From: Pseudomonadota bacterium
Lineage (GTDB): Bacteria > Desulfobacterota > Desulfovibrionia > Desulfovibrionales > Desulfovibrionaceae
Direction of reading: 5' to 3'
DNA length: 12,993 nucleotides
Assembly: GCA_023450535.1 (NCBI GenBank)
Contig: JAEXGX010000358.1
Coordinates: forward strand, 1 to 12,993
Shown here: in pieces, positions 6,924 through 12,460 of the stretch
How positions within the stretch are numbered: the stretch's first letter is position 1
Layout of the letters: each line of letters opens with the position of its first letter
Made by a program: the position numbers and the translations under genes
The notes under the pieces: model-generated
The model's database searches: none
Told to the model about the DNA's origin: nothing
The model's input: only the letters and a program-made list of their open reading frames with translations

Positions 6924-7484
6924 CGGAGGGGTGCGGGGAGGCAGAGCCTCCCCGGTCTGGCTAGTCATATCGAGTATTGTCAACACACCATCACACACTC
7001 TGTTATGACGCGCGGCGAGCACGCAGGCCCCCGGCACCACACCCGCGCGGCGAAAGCCCATGTCTTGCGCAAAACGCAGGGCGTGCCGGAACGGCGCGGG
7101 CGTCAGCCCCACCAGAGATTGCATGCCGCCGTCACGCAACATGAGCAGCCACTCACGGGCCAGCCCGGCTCGGGTTGCCAGCCCGGCTCGGAAGTAACAA
7201 AAATGAGCCAGACCGCTTTTGCCGGTCACACCGTTGACCACGGCCATAACCAAAGGCACGCCGTCCTCACGGAAGGCCGCATACGTCCAGTGGTTATCGT
7301 GGTTGAATTTTTCGATGAACGCATCGCGGGACGGTACACCGTCGTAACAAAAGGCTTCCAGCAGGCCATCTGCCCCCATGGCATCATACAGCGCACCCAG
7401 CGAGAGCGGCCCGCTTACGTCAAACGTGTCTGTACCCGGCACATCACACAGCCAGAAATGCCCATTATTGCAAGACATGCTCAT
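6912..7484 (-). CDS. GNAT-like acetyltransferase-fold phage protein
   Basis: A 190-aa protein starting MSMSCNNGHFWL. The second half, HFCYFRAGLATRAGLAREWLLMLRDGGMQSLVGLTPAPFRHALRFAQDMGFRRAGVVP, resembles the end of small phage GNAT-family proteins: a predicted strand and helix, a TPAPFRHALRFAQ helix, then GFRRAG. Substrate is unknown; a protein modifier or structural role is possible. The ATG at 7484 overlaps the terminase stop (ATGA) and has GAGGTG upstream, better than the GTG at 7493. The C-terminal tail (SQTGEALPPRTPPQGA) is encoded by repeat and hairpin sequence, so the original stop was probably lost. The internal repeat RAGLATRAGLA reflects a 19-base tandem duplication. Confidence 0.65.
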   Translation of the reverse strand: MSMSCNNGHFWLCDVPGTDTFDVSGPLSLGALYDAMGADGLLEAFCYDGVPSRDAFIEKFNHDNHWTYAAFREDGVPLVMAVVNGVTGKSGLAHFCYFRAGLATRAGLAREWLLMLRDGGMQSLVGLTPAPFRHALRFAQDMGFRRAGVVPGACVLAARHNRVCDGVLTILDMTSQTGEALPPRTPPQGA

Positions 7485-8860
7485 GCTTCCCACCTCAACA
7501 CGTTGTACTCCGTGCGCGCGACGTCACTTTCCTCGCCTGTGCCCCAGTCCAGCACGTTGAAATCCGATTGCGCCAGATTCCGCCCGCGCGGTGTCGTATC
7601 CACCGGAGCCGCAAAGGTCAGGGCCAGGGCATCCGCAATGTCCGGTGACGCGCCCAGCCGTTCCTTGATTTTGTCCTTGGGTTCCAGCACGATTTTCCCC
7701 GCCGCGTCGTACCAGTACAGCGGTGTGGAAAGTTCCGATTTCAGCCGCGTGTTCTCCGCTCCCTCACAGGGCAGACAGCCGCCCGCCTTCAGCCACTCGC
7801 GCACGGCAAACCACATCTCCGAACGGCGGTTGACAAAACGCGCTTCCTGCAAGGCCCGCCCGCCGAACGGCACTTCGATCACCTCATGTCCGAGATGCCG
7901 CAGGCGGTCGATCACGCCCTGTCCCTGCCCGGCGTCGATGAACACGGCGTGGGGGCGATGCTCCGCAATGGCCGCCGCCACCCGGTCGGCCAGTTCCATG
8001 TTGTCCAGCCCGCGCAGCACGATGGGCGCAAAAGCCTGCAAGCCCTGCCGCCGGAAGATGACGGAGGAATCCGAGCCGAAGCGCGCCACGTCCACGCCCA
8101 GCACCACGGGCATCCCTTTTACATCGGCATAATCCACGCGCCGGGCGCAAGCCTCCGTCACAAGGTCAATCGGAATCAGCATATCGTCCGCGGAAGCGGA
8201 AAAGTCGCACAGCATCTCCTGCCGCCAGGCGCTTTCTGAAAGCTCCTGCCGCAGACGCTCCACTTCTTCACACGGCAGAGCTTTGGTTTCGTCCACGCGA
8301 AAAATAAGCGCCGTCCATTGCGCGTTTCCTTCGGCTTCCAGCCTGCGGGCGCGCTCATACAGTTCGGAAAACAGATTCACTCCCTTGGGCGTGCCGATGA
8401 ACAGCGCCCAGCCCTGACGGTCGGCCAGCGCAGGCTGCACGATTTCCTCCCACACCTCGCGTTTCATCTGCGCCACTTCGTCCAGAATCACCCCGTCGAA
8501 ATACAGGCCGCGCAGGGCGTCGGGATTGTCCGCGCCGAACAGCCGCATTTTCGCGCCGCTTGGCAACGTCACGGAAAGCTCGCTCTCGTTCACCGCCCGG
8601 CCCGGCAAAGGCGCGGAGTAATGCTTGAGATAATCCCAGGCCACAGCCTTGGCCTGATTACGGAAGGGCGCGACGTAGGCGAAGGAACCGCGCTCCCGCT
8701 TGCACAGCAGCGCCTGTTTCAAAAGATGGTTCACGGCCAGCACGGTTTTTCCAAATCGCCGATGCGCTACCAGCACGGCGAAACGATGCGCCTCCAAAAC
8801 CTCATGCACGCCCGGATAGCGCGGCTTGTAGGGAATAGTGATTTTGGTCAGTTCTGCCAT
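7481..8860 (-). CDS. Terminase large subunit (packaging ATPase/nuclease)
   Basis: A 459-aa protein that drives ATP-dependent DNA packaging and cuts the concatemer. The ATPase domain has a Walker A-type loop, AHRRFGKT (32-39), Walker B VILDE (123-127, catalytic D126/E127) and a coupling motif IGTP (154-157). The RNase H-like nuclease domain has acidic residues at VDVARFGSD (D256), VFIDAG (D308) and SPDIADALA near residue 430. Length is normal. The start is the ATG at 8860 with GGAGAG upstream. The frame stays open to 9019, but that extension lies in repeat sequence and the end of the small terminase gene. The stop overlaps the GNAT-like start. Confidence 0.93.
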   Translation of the reverse strand: MAELTKITIPYKPRYPGVHEVLEAHRFAVLVAHRRFGKTVLAVNHLLKQALLCKRERGSFAYVAPFRNQAKAVAWDYLKHYSAPLPGRAVNESELSVTLPSGAKMRLFGADNPDALRGLYFDGVILDEVAQMKREVWEEIVQPALADRQGWALFIGTPKGVNLFSELYERARRLEAEGNAQWTALIFRVDETKALPCEEVERLRQELSESAWRQEMLCDFSASADDMLIPIDLVTEACARRVDYADVKGMPVVLGVDVARFGSDSSVIFRRQGLQAFAPIVLRGLDNMELADRVAAAIAEHRPHAVFIDAGQGQGVIDRLRHLGHEVIEVPFGGRALQEARFVNRRSEMWFAVREWLKAGGCLPCEGAENTRLKSELSTPLYWYDAAGKIVLEPKDKIKERLGASPDIADALALTFAAPVDTTPRGRNLAQSDFNVLDWGTGEESDVARTEYNVLRWEA

Positions 8861-8976
8861 AATCTCTCCATGCCGCTCGACCTCGTGTCCTGCGGGGCAC
8901 TCGCTCCGCTTCGCAAAAAACACGGTTTTTGCTTCGGCGACGCTACGCGGCCTTTGCTTTTTTGGCGGAGTATTAC
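8861..8976. repeat. Insert between terminase small and large genes, flanked by a 9-base repeat
   Basis: The 9-base sequence TTCTGCCAT (ATGGCAGAA on the minus strand) flanks this 116-base block at 8852-8860 and 8977-8985. The first copy is the start of the large terminase gene; the second lies in the last codons of the small terminase gene. Inside is an A/T-rich inverted repeat (GCAAAAA with TTTTTGC, about 8914-8931). The insert carries the stop of the small subunit (8973) and the ribosome site of the large subunit. It looks like an insertion with target-site duplication. Confidence 0.65.
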
Positions 8977-9428
8977 TTCTGCCATGCCAACACCAGGCCT
9001 CCAGAAACTTCGGTTTCAACTTTGTCAGTGATTCCCCATGCCTTGCGTTCGCCTTCCTGCCGGATCTTCAGCGTCTCAGCGGTAATTTTCGCCAGCTTGG
9101 CCGCCTCGGCATCCTGTTCTGTTACCGCGTCATCAACGAGCAGCCGGATCTTATTCCACTCCTCCCGATGCCGCCGGATAATGGCGTTCTTCCCCTCGCC
9201 TGCGACCTTGTTTTTTGTGGGAAGGGGCGCACTACGTTGTCTGGCGTGAACAGTTGTTTGCCCGGCTGCCCCGGAATCCTCTCCGGTCCCATCCTGCATC
9301 CAGCCTTCGCGTCTGGCCCGTTGTGAAATAGCGGCCTGGCTCACCCCATGCTTGCGGGCAAGTTCGACCTGTGTTGCCCCGGTCTCGTACTCAGTCTGGA
9401 TCATTTCCCAGTCGTAACGCGCGCTCAT
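8973..9428 (-). CDS. Terminase small subunit
   Basis: A 151-aa protein that should recognise phage DNA for packaging. The N-terminal helix-turn-helix (TQVELARKHGVSQAAISQRARREGW, about 19-43) is typical, and the C-terminal half is charged and helical (ITAETLKIRQEGERKAWGI). It directly precedes the large subunit gene in transcription order. The ATG at 9428 is one base past the XhlA-like gene's stop. The final residues (GLVLAWQK) lie at the edge of the repeat insert, so the terminus may be slightly altered. Confidence 0.85.
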   Translation of the reverse strand: MSARYDWEMIQTEYETGATQVELARKHGVSQAAISQRARREGWMQDGTGEDSGAAGQTTVHARQRSAPLPTKNKVAGEGKNAIIRRHREEWNKIRLLVDDAVTEQDAEAAKLAKITAETLKIRQEGERKAWGITDKVETEVSGGLVLAWQK

Positions 9429-9429
9429 G

Positions 9430-9663
9430 TCACACCTGCCAGTAACGCTGGATCACGGCCACCAACGCCGCGCCCGCAGCACCCGCTCCGGCCACCCATC
9501 CGCCGATCCAAATCTGGCGGCGCTCCAGCGCGGCGAGGCGTTTGCCATGATCTCTGATTTGCGAAACCACAGACGAGGCAATCAGCTCCTTGACCTCGTC
9601 CATTTTGGCTTCCAGCCGGGGCAAACGCTTTTCGATTTCAAGCTCACGCTGATGATCTTCCAT
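9430..9663 (-). CDS. XhlA-like membrane protein of the lysis cassette
   Basis: A 77-aa protein with an N-terminal charged coiled-coil region (about 1-48: LEIEKRLPRLEAKMDEVKELIASS) and one transmembrane segment near the C-terminus (WIGGWVAGAGAAGAALVAVI, about 52-71). This architecture is that of XhlA/haemolysin-type phage lysis proteins. It lies in the lysis cassette after the endolysin, holin and a small ORF. A role in holin function is inferred. The start is one base past the small ORF's stop. Confidence 0.65.
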   Translation of the reverse strand: MEDHQRELEIEKRLPRLEAKMDEVKELIASSVVSQIRDHGKRLAALERRQIWIGGWVAGAGAAGAALVAVIQRYWQV

Positions 9664-9664
9664 C

Positions 9665-9811
9665 TTAAAACCTCAATCCCAACATGACATTTGACCGCTC
9701 ACGGCTCGGCTCCCTGTTCGCGGGGGCAAGCCCCGACGAACCCTTGCCGTTCGTTCCAGGCTCGCTAACGCTCGCGATTCCGTCGGATAAGGTAAGAACA
9801 TATCTTTTCAT
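9665..9811 (-). CDS. 48-aa small ORF built from repeat sequence and a copy of the holin 3' end
   Basis: Unrecognised protein. It begins MKRYVLTLSDGIASV and ends MLGLRF. Its spacing fits an operon gene: the ATG is one base after the holin stop, and its stop is one base before the XhlA-like ATG. The start has only a weak ribosome site. The last residues copy the holin C-terminus (MLGLGF), because 21 bases are duplicated (9666-9686 and 9814-9834, one mismatch). It may be an accidental frame that keeps translation coupled across an insertion, not a functional protein. Confidence 0.4.
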   Translation of the reverse strand: MKRYVLTLSDGIASVSEPGTNGKGSSGLAPANREPSRERSNVMLGLRF

Positions 9812-9813
9812 GC
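9687..9813. repeat. Insert between holin and XhlA-like genes, flanked by a 21-base direct repeat
   Basis: This 127-base block is bounded by near-identical 21-base sequences (CCCAACATG at their right ends) at 9666-9686 and 9814-9834. It contains a CGGGG-GCAAG-CCCCG hairpin within TTCG/CGAA flanks (about 9717-9740) and a GCTCGCTAACGCTCGC direct repeat. The pattern fits insertion with duplication of the holin 3' end. Confidence 0.7.
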
Positions 9814-10121
9814 TAAAACCCCAATCCCAACATGCCCAAAAGGATGCGGGAGACTTCGCCCAGCACGGAGGGCGGCAGCTGTACATCCGGCCAGTAGGTG
9901 GAAAGCACGGGCCGGACCACCACTTCCCAGGCAAAGGCCAGCGACAGCACCCACCCCAGAAAAGAACGCCACAGCCGCAAGCGGGAAACGGGGGCACCGG
10001 ACAGCTCCGCCTGGTTGATGGCGGACTGGTTTTCCGCCACTTTGCTCCGGTCGGGCAAAAGACGGTTTGTAATCCTGTCCAGCAACGAGCCGAGTACCGG
10101 GATGGCGGAAAGAAAACTCAT
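9813..10121 (-). CDS. Holin, 3TM (GTA-holin-like) family
   Basis: A 102-aa membrane protein. The N-terminus (SFLSAIPVLGSLLDRI), then LLPDRSKVAENQ, QAELSGAP and LWRSFLGWVLSLAFAWEVVVRPVL (about 50-73), and the C-terminal LLGMLGLGF match 3TM-type holins. It should open the inner membrane so the endolysin can reach the cell wall. The ATG at 10121 overlaps the endolysin stop (ATGA), so the frame extending to 10358 is antisense-length excess inside the endolysin gene. Start and operon order support a lysis cassette. Confidence 0.82.
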   Translation of the reverse strand: MSFLSAIPVLGSLLDRITNRLLPDRSKVAENQSAINQAELSGAPVSRLRLWRSFLGWVLSLAFAWEVVVRPVLSTYWPDVQLPPSVLGEVSRILLGMLGLGF

Positions 10122-10618
10122 CGCGCGCCCCGATCTTGCGCGGGCCATTCCCCGGTCACCATCTGCTCCGCAAGCTCGCTCGCCCGCCGCCCCACCTGCC
10201 CGGCCCATTTCGAGGCCAGCATACCACTTCGGGCATCCTCCCAACGTCCCTCGCGCACGGCCTGAAGCGTGGCGTGAAAGCCGAGCAATCCTGCAAGCCC
10301 CATGTTGAAGGCCATGTTCAGCAGCACGGCGGAACGCGCTTCGCCTGCCTTGCGCCACCAGGGCAGGGCACGATCCAGAGCCACACCCAACATGCGCACG
10401 TCCTCGAACAAAATTTTGCGCGCCCGGGGTTCATCAATCTTTGCCCCTTCTCCAAGCCCTGTAAGGGGGCGCGCATCCAGGTTGTGTCCATAGCCAATGG
10501 TCAGCGCGCCAGCGGGACAACGGTAGGCCACATGGCAGCCCGCACGATCCCGCTTCGCCCCTTCGTGCCGCATGAGCTGCTTCAGCAGCATTTCATTTTC
10601 CTCAATTCGTCCCGGCAT
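10118..10618 (-). CDS. Endolysin, GH24 (T4-type) lysozyme
   Basis: A 166-aa protein that should cut peptidoglycan between MurNAc and GlcNAc. The catalytic region reads MRHEGAKRDRAGCHVAYRCPA (16-36), followed by GALTIGYGHNLD. The expected Glu is E19; the C34-five-residues-T40 part matches lysozymes with Cys in place of the T4 Asp. The gap between E19 and C34 is 14 residues, longer than the usual 8. No signal peptide is seen, so release needs the holin. The ATG at 10618 has a strong ribosome site (GGGAGGA); a second ATG at 10591 is possible. It is the first gene of the late operon. Confidence 0.88.
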   Translation of the reverse strand: MPGRIEENEMLLKQLMRHEGAKRDRAGCHVAYRCPAGALTIGYGHNLDARPLTGLGEGAKIDEPRARKILFEDVRMLGVALDRALPWWRKAGEARSAVLLNMAFNMGLAGLLGFHATLQAVREGRWEDARSGMLASKWAGQVGRRASELAEQMVTGEWPAQDRGAR

Positions 10619-10778
10619 AGTTCCTCCCGAAGCCTTGCCTGTTTGTTCAGATTTTTCCGGCAGACCTTCGCGCTTGTCTGACCTGATGGGGAGATCTTAC
10701 CCCCACTTTTCGGGCCGGACAGGCTGGGGAGGAGCACAGGCATCCCTCGGGAGGGGCACAGGAGGGGTTGACAAGGGC
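10619..10778. promoter_or_regulatory. Leader between the terminator and the late operon
   Basis: No gene is supported here. Only the endolysin ribosome site (about 10621-10627) is clear. On the minus strand, a TAAGAT box (about 10695-10700) is a weak -10 candidate with no good -35. A convincing late promoter was not found, so late transcription might come from read-through of the terminator at 10779-10817, a phage-specific promoter, or an activator. Confidence 0.35.
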
Positions 10779-10817
10779 AAAAAAAGCCCCGGTTCCGAAC
10801 CATCTCGGAGCCGGGGC
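10779..10817 (-). terminator. Rho-independent terminator, minus strand
   Basis: Arms of 13 bases (GCCCCGGTTCCGA at 10786-10798 and TCGGAGCCGGGGC at 10805-10817) pair with one G-U and a 6-base loop. On the minus strand seven U residues follow (10779-10785). It should end leftward transcription from 11363, between the 71-aa regulator and the late operon. Confidence 0.9.
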
Positions 10818-11076
10818 GCGCCCTGCAAAGCAGGCAATATTGCCGGAAATTTGGGGATGCCTGATCCCACCCGGCATACAGGACTGTTTTCAACTTCCCC
10901 TGGTTGTCTGCCACTTGGATGTTTCAATCCACAGCCGCCAGATAAAACCATGTAGATTGCTCCTCCAGAAGGAGAGGAGCTATAAAAATAAGTTCATCGG
11001 CCTCGCCGCTTTATCTATTCCCTCTTTGGCAATCCCACTCACCCTCATCCATATTTATCCCTGTCAGAACATTACC
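10818..11076. other. Gene-poor leftward leader or trailer
   Basis: No convincing gene. A minus-strand frame starting at 10951 has a fair ribosome site (GGAGGAG) but runs through the terminator at 10779-10817 and has no family features. There is a 7-bp stem-loop (GCTCCTC/GAGGAGC) at 10959-10980. The sequence GTTTCAATCCAC (10921-10932) resembles one end of some CRISPR repeats but occurs once. Confidence 0.5.
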
Positions 11077-11292
11077 TCAGGCGGCATTGGCATCCAGGAT
11101 ACGAGCGCGCCACACTTGAAGCATTCCGGCCTCGGCGCTGTAGCGGGTTTTACTCCCCGCGCCTTCTACGGCAATGGGTGCCCCTTGTTGCACCCAGCTC
11201 CGCACAGCTTTCTCTCCCACCCCCATCTCCTCACAAATTTCGCTCATACTACGCAAGATTTTGGGTAGATACGCCACCGCGACAGACTTCAT
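11077..11292 (-). CDS. Small helix-turn-helix DNA-binding protein
   Basis: A 71-aa protein. Residues about 17-40 (SEICEEMGVGEKAVRSWVQQGAP) form a helix-turn-helix of the kind seen in excisionase-like, Nu1-like and small phage regulators, with a likely wing (AVEGAGSKTRYS). It diverges from the repressor gene across a 140-base AT-rich control region. It may be a Cro-like or other early regulator, or an excisionase, but the exact class cannot be told. The ATG at 11292 has a strong ribosome site (AGGAGAGAGG). A transcript from the promoter at 11335-11363 would carry it and end at 10779. Confidence 0.7.
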   Translation of the reverse strand: MKSVAVAYLPKILRSMSEICEEMGVGEKAVRSWVQQGAPIAVEGAGSKTRYSAEAGMLQVWRARILDANAA

Positions 11293-11331
11293 GACCTCTC
11301 TCCTTTTTTGTTTGCGAAGAACCTCTTGTAA

Positions 11332-11341
11332 GTAATATTAC
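11332..11341. promoter_or_regulatory. Palindromic operator candidate GTAATATTAC
   Basis: A perfect 10-base palindrome over the -10 box of the leftward promoter. A related GGTAATA lies at 12452-12458 over the -10 box of the rightward promoter, on the same relative side. It may be a repressor or Cro-like site. Confidence 0.4.
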
Positions 11342-11363
11342 CAATAAGAACACAAAATATCAA
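11335..11363 (-). promoter_or_regulatory. Leftward early promoter
   Basis: On the minus strand, -35 TTGATA (11358-11363), a 17-base spacer and -10 TAATAT (11335-11340). It drives the 71-aa regulator. The -35 overlaps the shared 14-base operator-like sequence (11357-11370). Confidence 0.7.
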
Positions 11364-11370
11364 TATTAGT
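11357..11370. promoter_or_regulatory. Operator candidate, left copy
   Basis: Minus-strand ACTAATATTGATAT, matching plus-strand ACTAATATTGACAT at 12425-12438 with one difference. Both overlap the -35 of an early promoter in the same relative position, as expected for repressor-controlled operators. An inverted repeat, AATAT-CA-ATATT, spans 11356-11367. Confidence 0.6.
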
Positions 11371-11397
11371 ATCCCTCAAGCAATTATAGCGGAATAC

Positions 11398-11426
11398 TGG
11401 ACATTTTTTTTGCCTTTCGGTAAAGT
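11398..11426 (+). promoter_or_regulatory. Repressor-gene promoter
   Basis: -35 TGGACA (11398-11403), 17-base spacer, -10 TAAAGT (11421-11426). Transcription would begin at about 11432-11433, that is at the repressor ATG, giving a leaderless mRNA. No ribosome site is seen before that ATG. Confidence 0.6.
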
Positions 11427-11432
11427 ACCTCC

Positions 11433-12161
11433 ATGAAAACAACATTTTACAATAAGGTGATGGCCGCACTCCGCGACGGGGTGAACAAGTATGGGAATGC
11501 GGCGTCATTGGCTCGGGCATCGGGGGCTTCGCCCGCGAATCTCAGCCGTTGGCTTTCGGGTGAACGGGTGCCCCGCCTTGCGGAAATATCACCTGTACTC
11601 GATCTGCTCGGCATAACGCCTTCAACACCGCCAGCCGACGCAGGACGCGACGTCTGTTTTGTGGATGCCAAAATCGTCCCCGCCGGGGAACGCGTTGAAC
11701 CGCCCCAGGCCGAAGATTACCTTGCCGCGCCGCTGGTGGGTGAAGTGGGGGCCGGGCCGGGCTATCTGCCGCAGGAAGATATCAAGAGCTGGTTTCTCGT
11801 GTATCGCAACCTGCCCGCCATTCGTCACCGCAGCAACCTGATGGCAGTGGAAATAGGGAAGAACTCCACCAGCATGCAGCCGCTTCTCAATCCCGGTGAT
11901 ATTGTCCTTGTGGACCGGAACGACAAAGATGTGGATTACCCCGGTCACATCATGCTTGTGCGCGACCCTGACGGTCAGGGCATGGTCAAGCGCGTTTCCG
12001 TGGAGGAAAACCGGGGCGATTTTATCATTCAGTTCTACAGCGACAATGCCGTGCGCAACCCGCCCATGGTGTTCAACCTGCGTTCCGATTACCTCGGCGA
12101 ATGGGAGCGCGCCATTGTGGGGCGTGTTATCTGGGCCTGGAGCGACATACGCGAAAAATAG
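11433..12161 (+). CDS. CI-type phage repressor with S24 autoprotease domain
   Basis: A 242-aa lysogeny repressor. The N-terminal helix-turn-helix (about 22-45: NAASLARASGASPANLSRWLSGE) should bind operators. The C-terminal S24 domain has a likely Ala107-Gly108 cleavage site (GEVGAGPG), nucleophile Ser147 (NSTSMQP) and Lys186 (MVKRV). The distances (40 and 39 residues) are like those of lambda CI and LexA, so RecA-stimulated self-cleavage on DNA damage is expected. There is no ribosome site before the ATG, and the promoter at 11398-11426 places the mRNA start at the ATG. The gene lies between two operator-bearing promoters and is followed by hairpins. Confidence 0.92.
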   Translation: MKTTFYNKVMAALRDGVNKYGNAASLARASGASPANLSRWLSGERVPRLAEISPVLDLLGITPSTPPADAGRDVCFVDAKIVPAGERVEPPQAEDYLAAPLVGEVGAGPGYLPQEDIKSWFLVYRNLPAIRHRSNLMAVEIGKNSTSMQPLLNPGDIVLVDRNDKDVDYPGHIMLVRDPDGQGMVKRVSVEENRGDFIIQFYSDNAVRNPPMVFNLRSDYLGEWERAIVGRVIWAWSDIREK

Positions 12162-12375
12162 GCTTGACATAAAAAGACTACAGGCCGCCGAAAGGCGGCC
12201 TGCTTGATGGAAAACCCTGCAGCATGGAGTTGCGCCGTCAGGAGTATTTCAATGTTGAAATGCTCTGGGTCGCCTTAGCGACTTGACAAAAAGACATAAA
12301 AATCAGTTGCTTTACGGCACGATAACGCCGCAACCTGCCCCAGATTTCTGGTCACGCAGATGAAATTTACCCCCT
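12162..12375 (+). other. Gene-free stretch after the repressor, with hairpins
   Basis: No gene is seen. It holds a 9-bp stem with GAAA loop (12181-12202), an inverted repeat ATTTCAA-TG-TTGAAAT (12246-12261), a GTCGC-CTTA-GCGAC stem (12270-12283) and two similar CTTGACA-type stretches (12163-12180 and 12282-12298). The 3' end is bounded by a terminator. A small RNA or structured 3' untranslated region is possible, but no -10 box follows the TTGACA motifs at suitable spacing. Confidence 0.5.
12181..12202 (+). terminator. GAAA-loop hairpin after the repressor gene
   Basis: A perfect 9-bp stem (CAGGCCGCC/GGCGGCCTG) with a GAAA tetraloop lies 19 bases after the repressor stop. No U-run follows, so termination here is uncertain. 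Its core is repeated at 12378-12394. Confidence 0.45.
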
Positions 12376-12401
12376 AAGGCCGCCGAAAGGCGGCTTTTTT
12401 T
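12376..12401 (+). terminator. Rho-independent terminator, plus strand
   Basis: GCCGCC-GAAA-GGCGGC stem (12379-12394) followed by seven T residues (12395-12401). It should end repressor transcription just before the rightward early promoter. Confidence 0.88.
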
Positions 12402-12424
12402 GTGCTTATTCTTCTTAAGCGTAA

Positions 12425-12438
12425 ACTAATATTGACAT
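12425..12438 (+). promoter_or_regulatory. Operator candidate, right copy
   Basis: ACTAATATTGACAT matches the left copy at 11357-11370 (opposite strand) in 13 of 14 positions and overlaps the -35 of the rightward early promoter. Confidence 0.6.
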
Positions 12439-12460
12439 CTCTTTTCCAAAAGGTAATAAT
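12432..12460 (+). promoter_or_regulatory. Rightward early promoter
   Basis: -35 TTGACA (12432-12437, consensus), 17-base spacer, -10 AATAAT (12455-12460), with TAATAA at 16 bases as an alternative. It should drive the early operon starting with the DUF669 gene, after a leader of about 300 bases. Confidence 0.75.

Noticed and set aside
10582..10914. Minus-strand 110-aa frame over the endolysin start
   Set aside because: It overlaps the endolysin ribosome site and the terminator and has no supporting features.
10921..10932. GTTTCAATCCAC, like one end of a type I CRISPR repeat
   Set aside because: It is only 12 bases, occurs once, and no further repeat or spacer spacing is seen.
10697..10951. 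Minus-strand 84-aa frame with a good ribosome site
   Set aside because: It runs through a strong terminator, has no recognised features and unusual composition.
12162..12310. TTGACA at 12164-12169 and 12283-12288 as promoters
   Set aside because: No acceptable -10 box lies 16-18 bases downstream of either.
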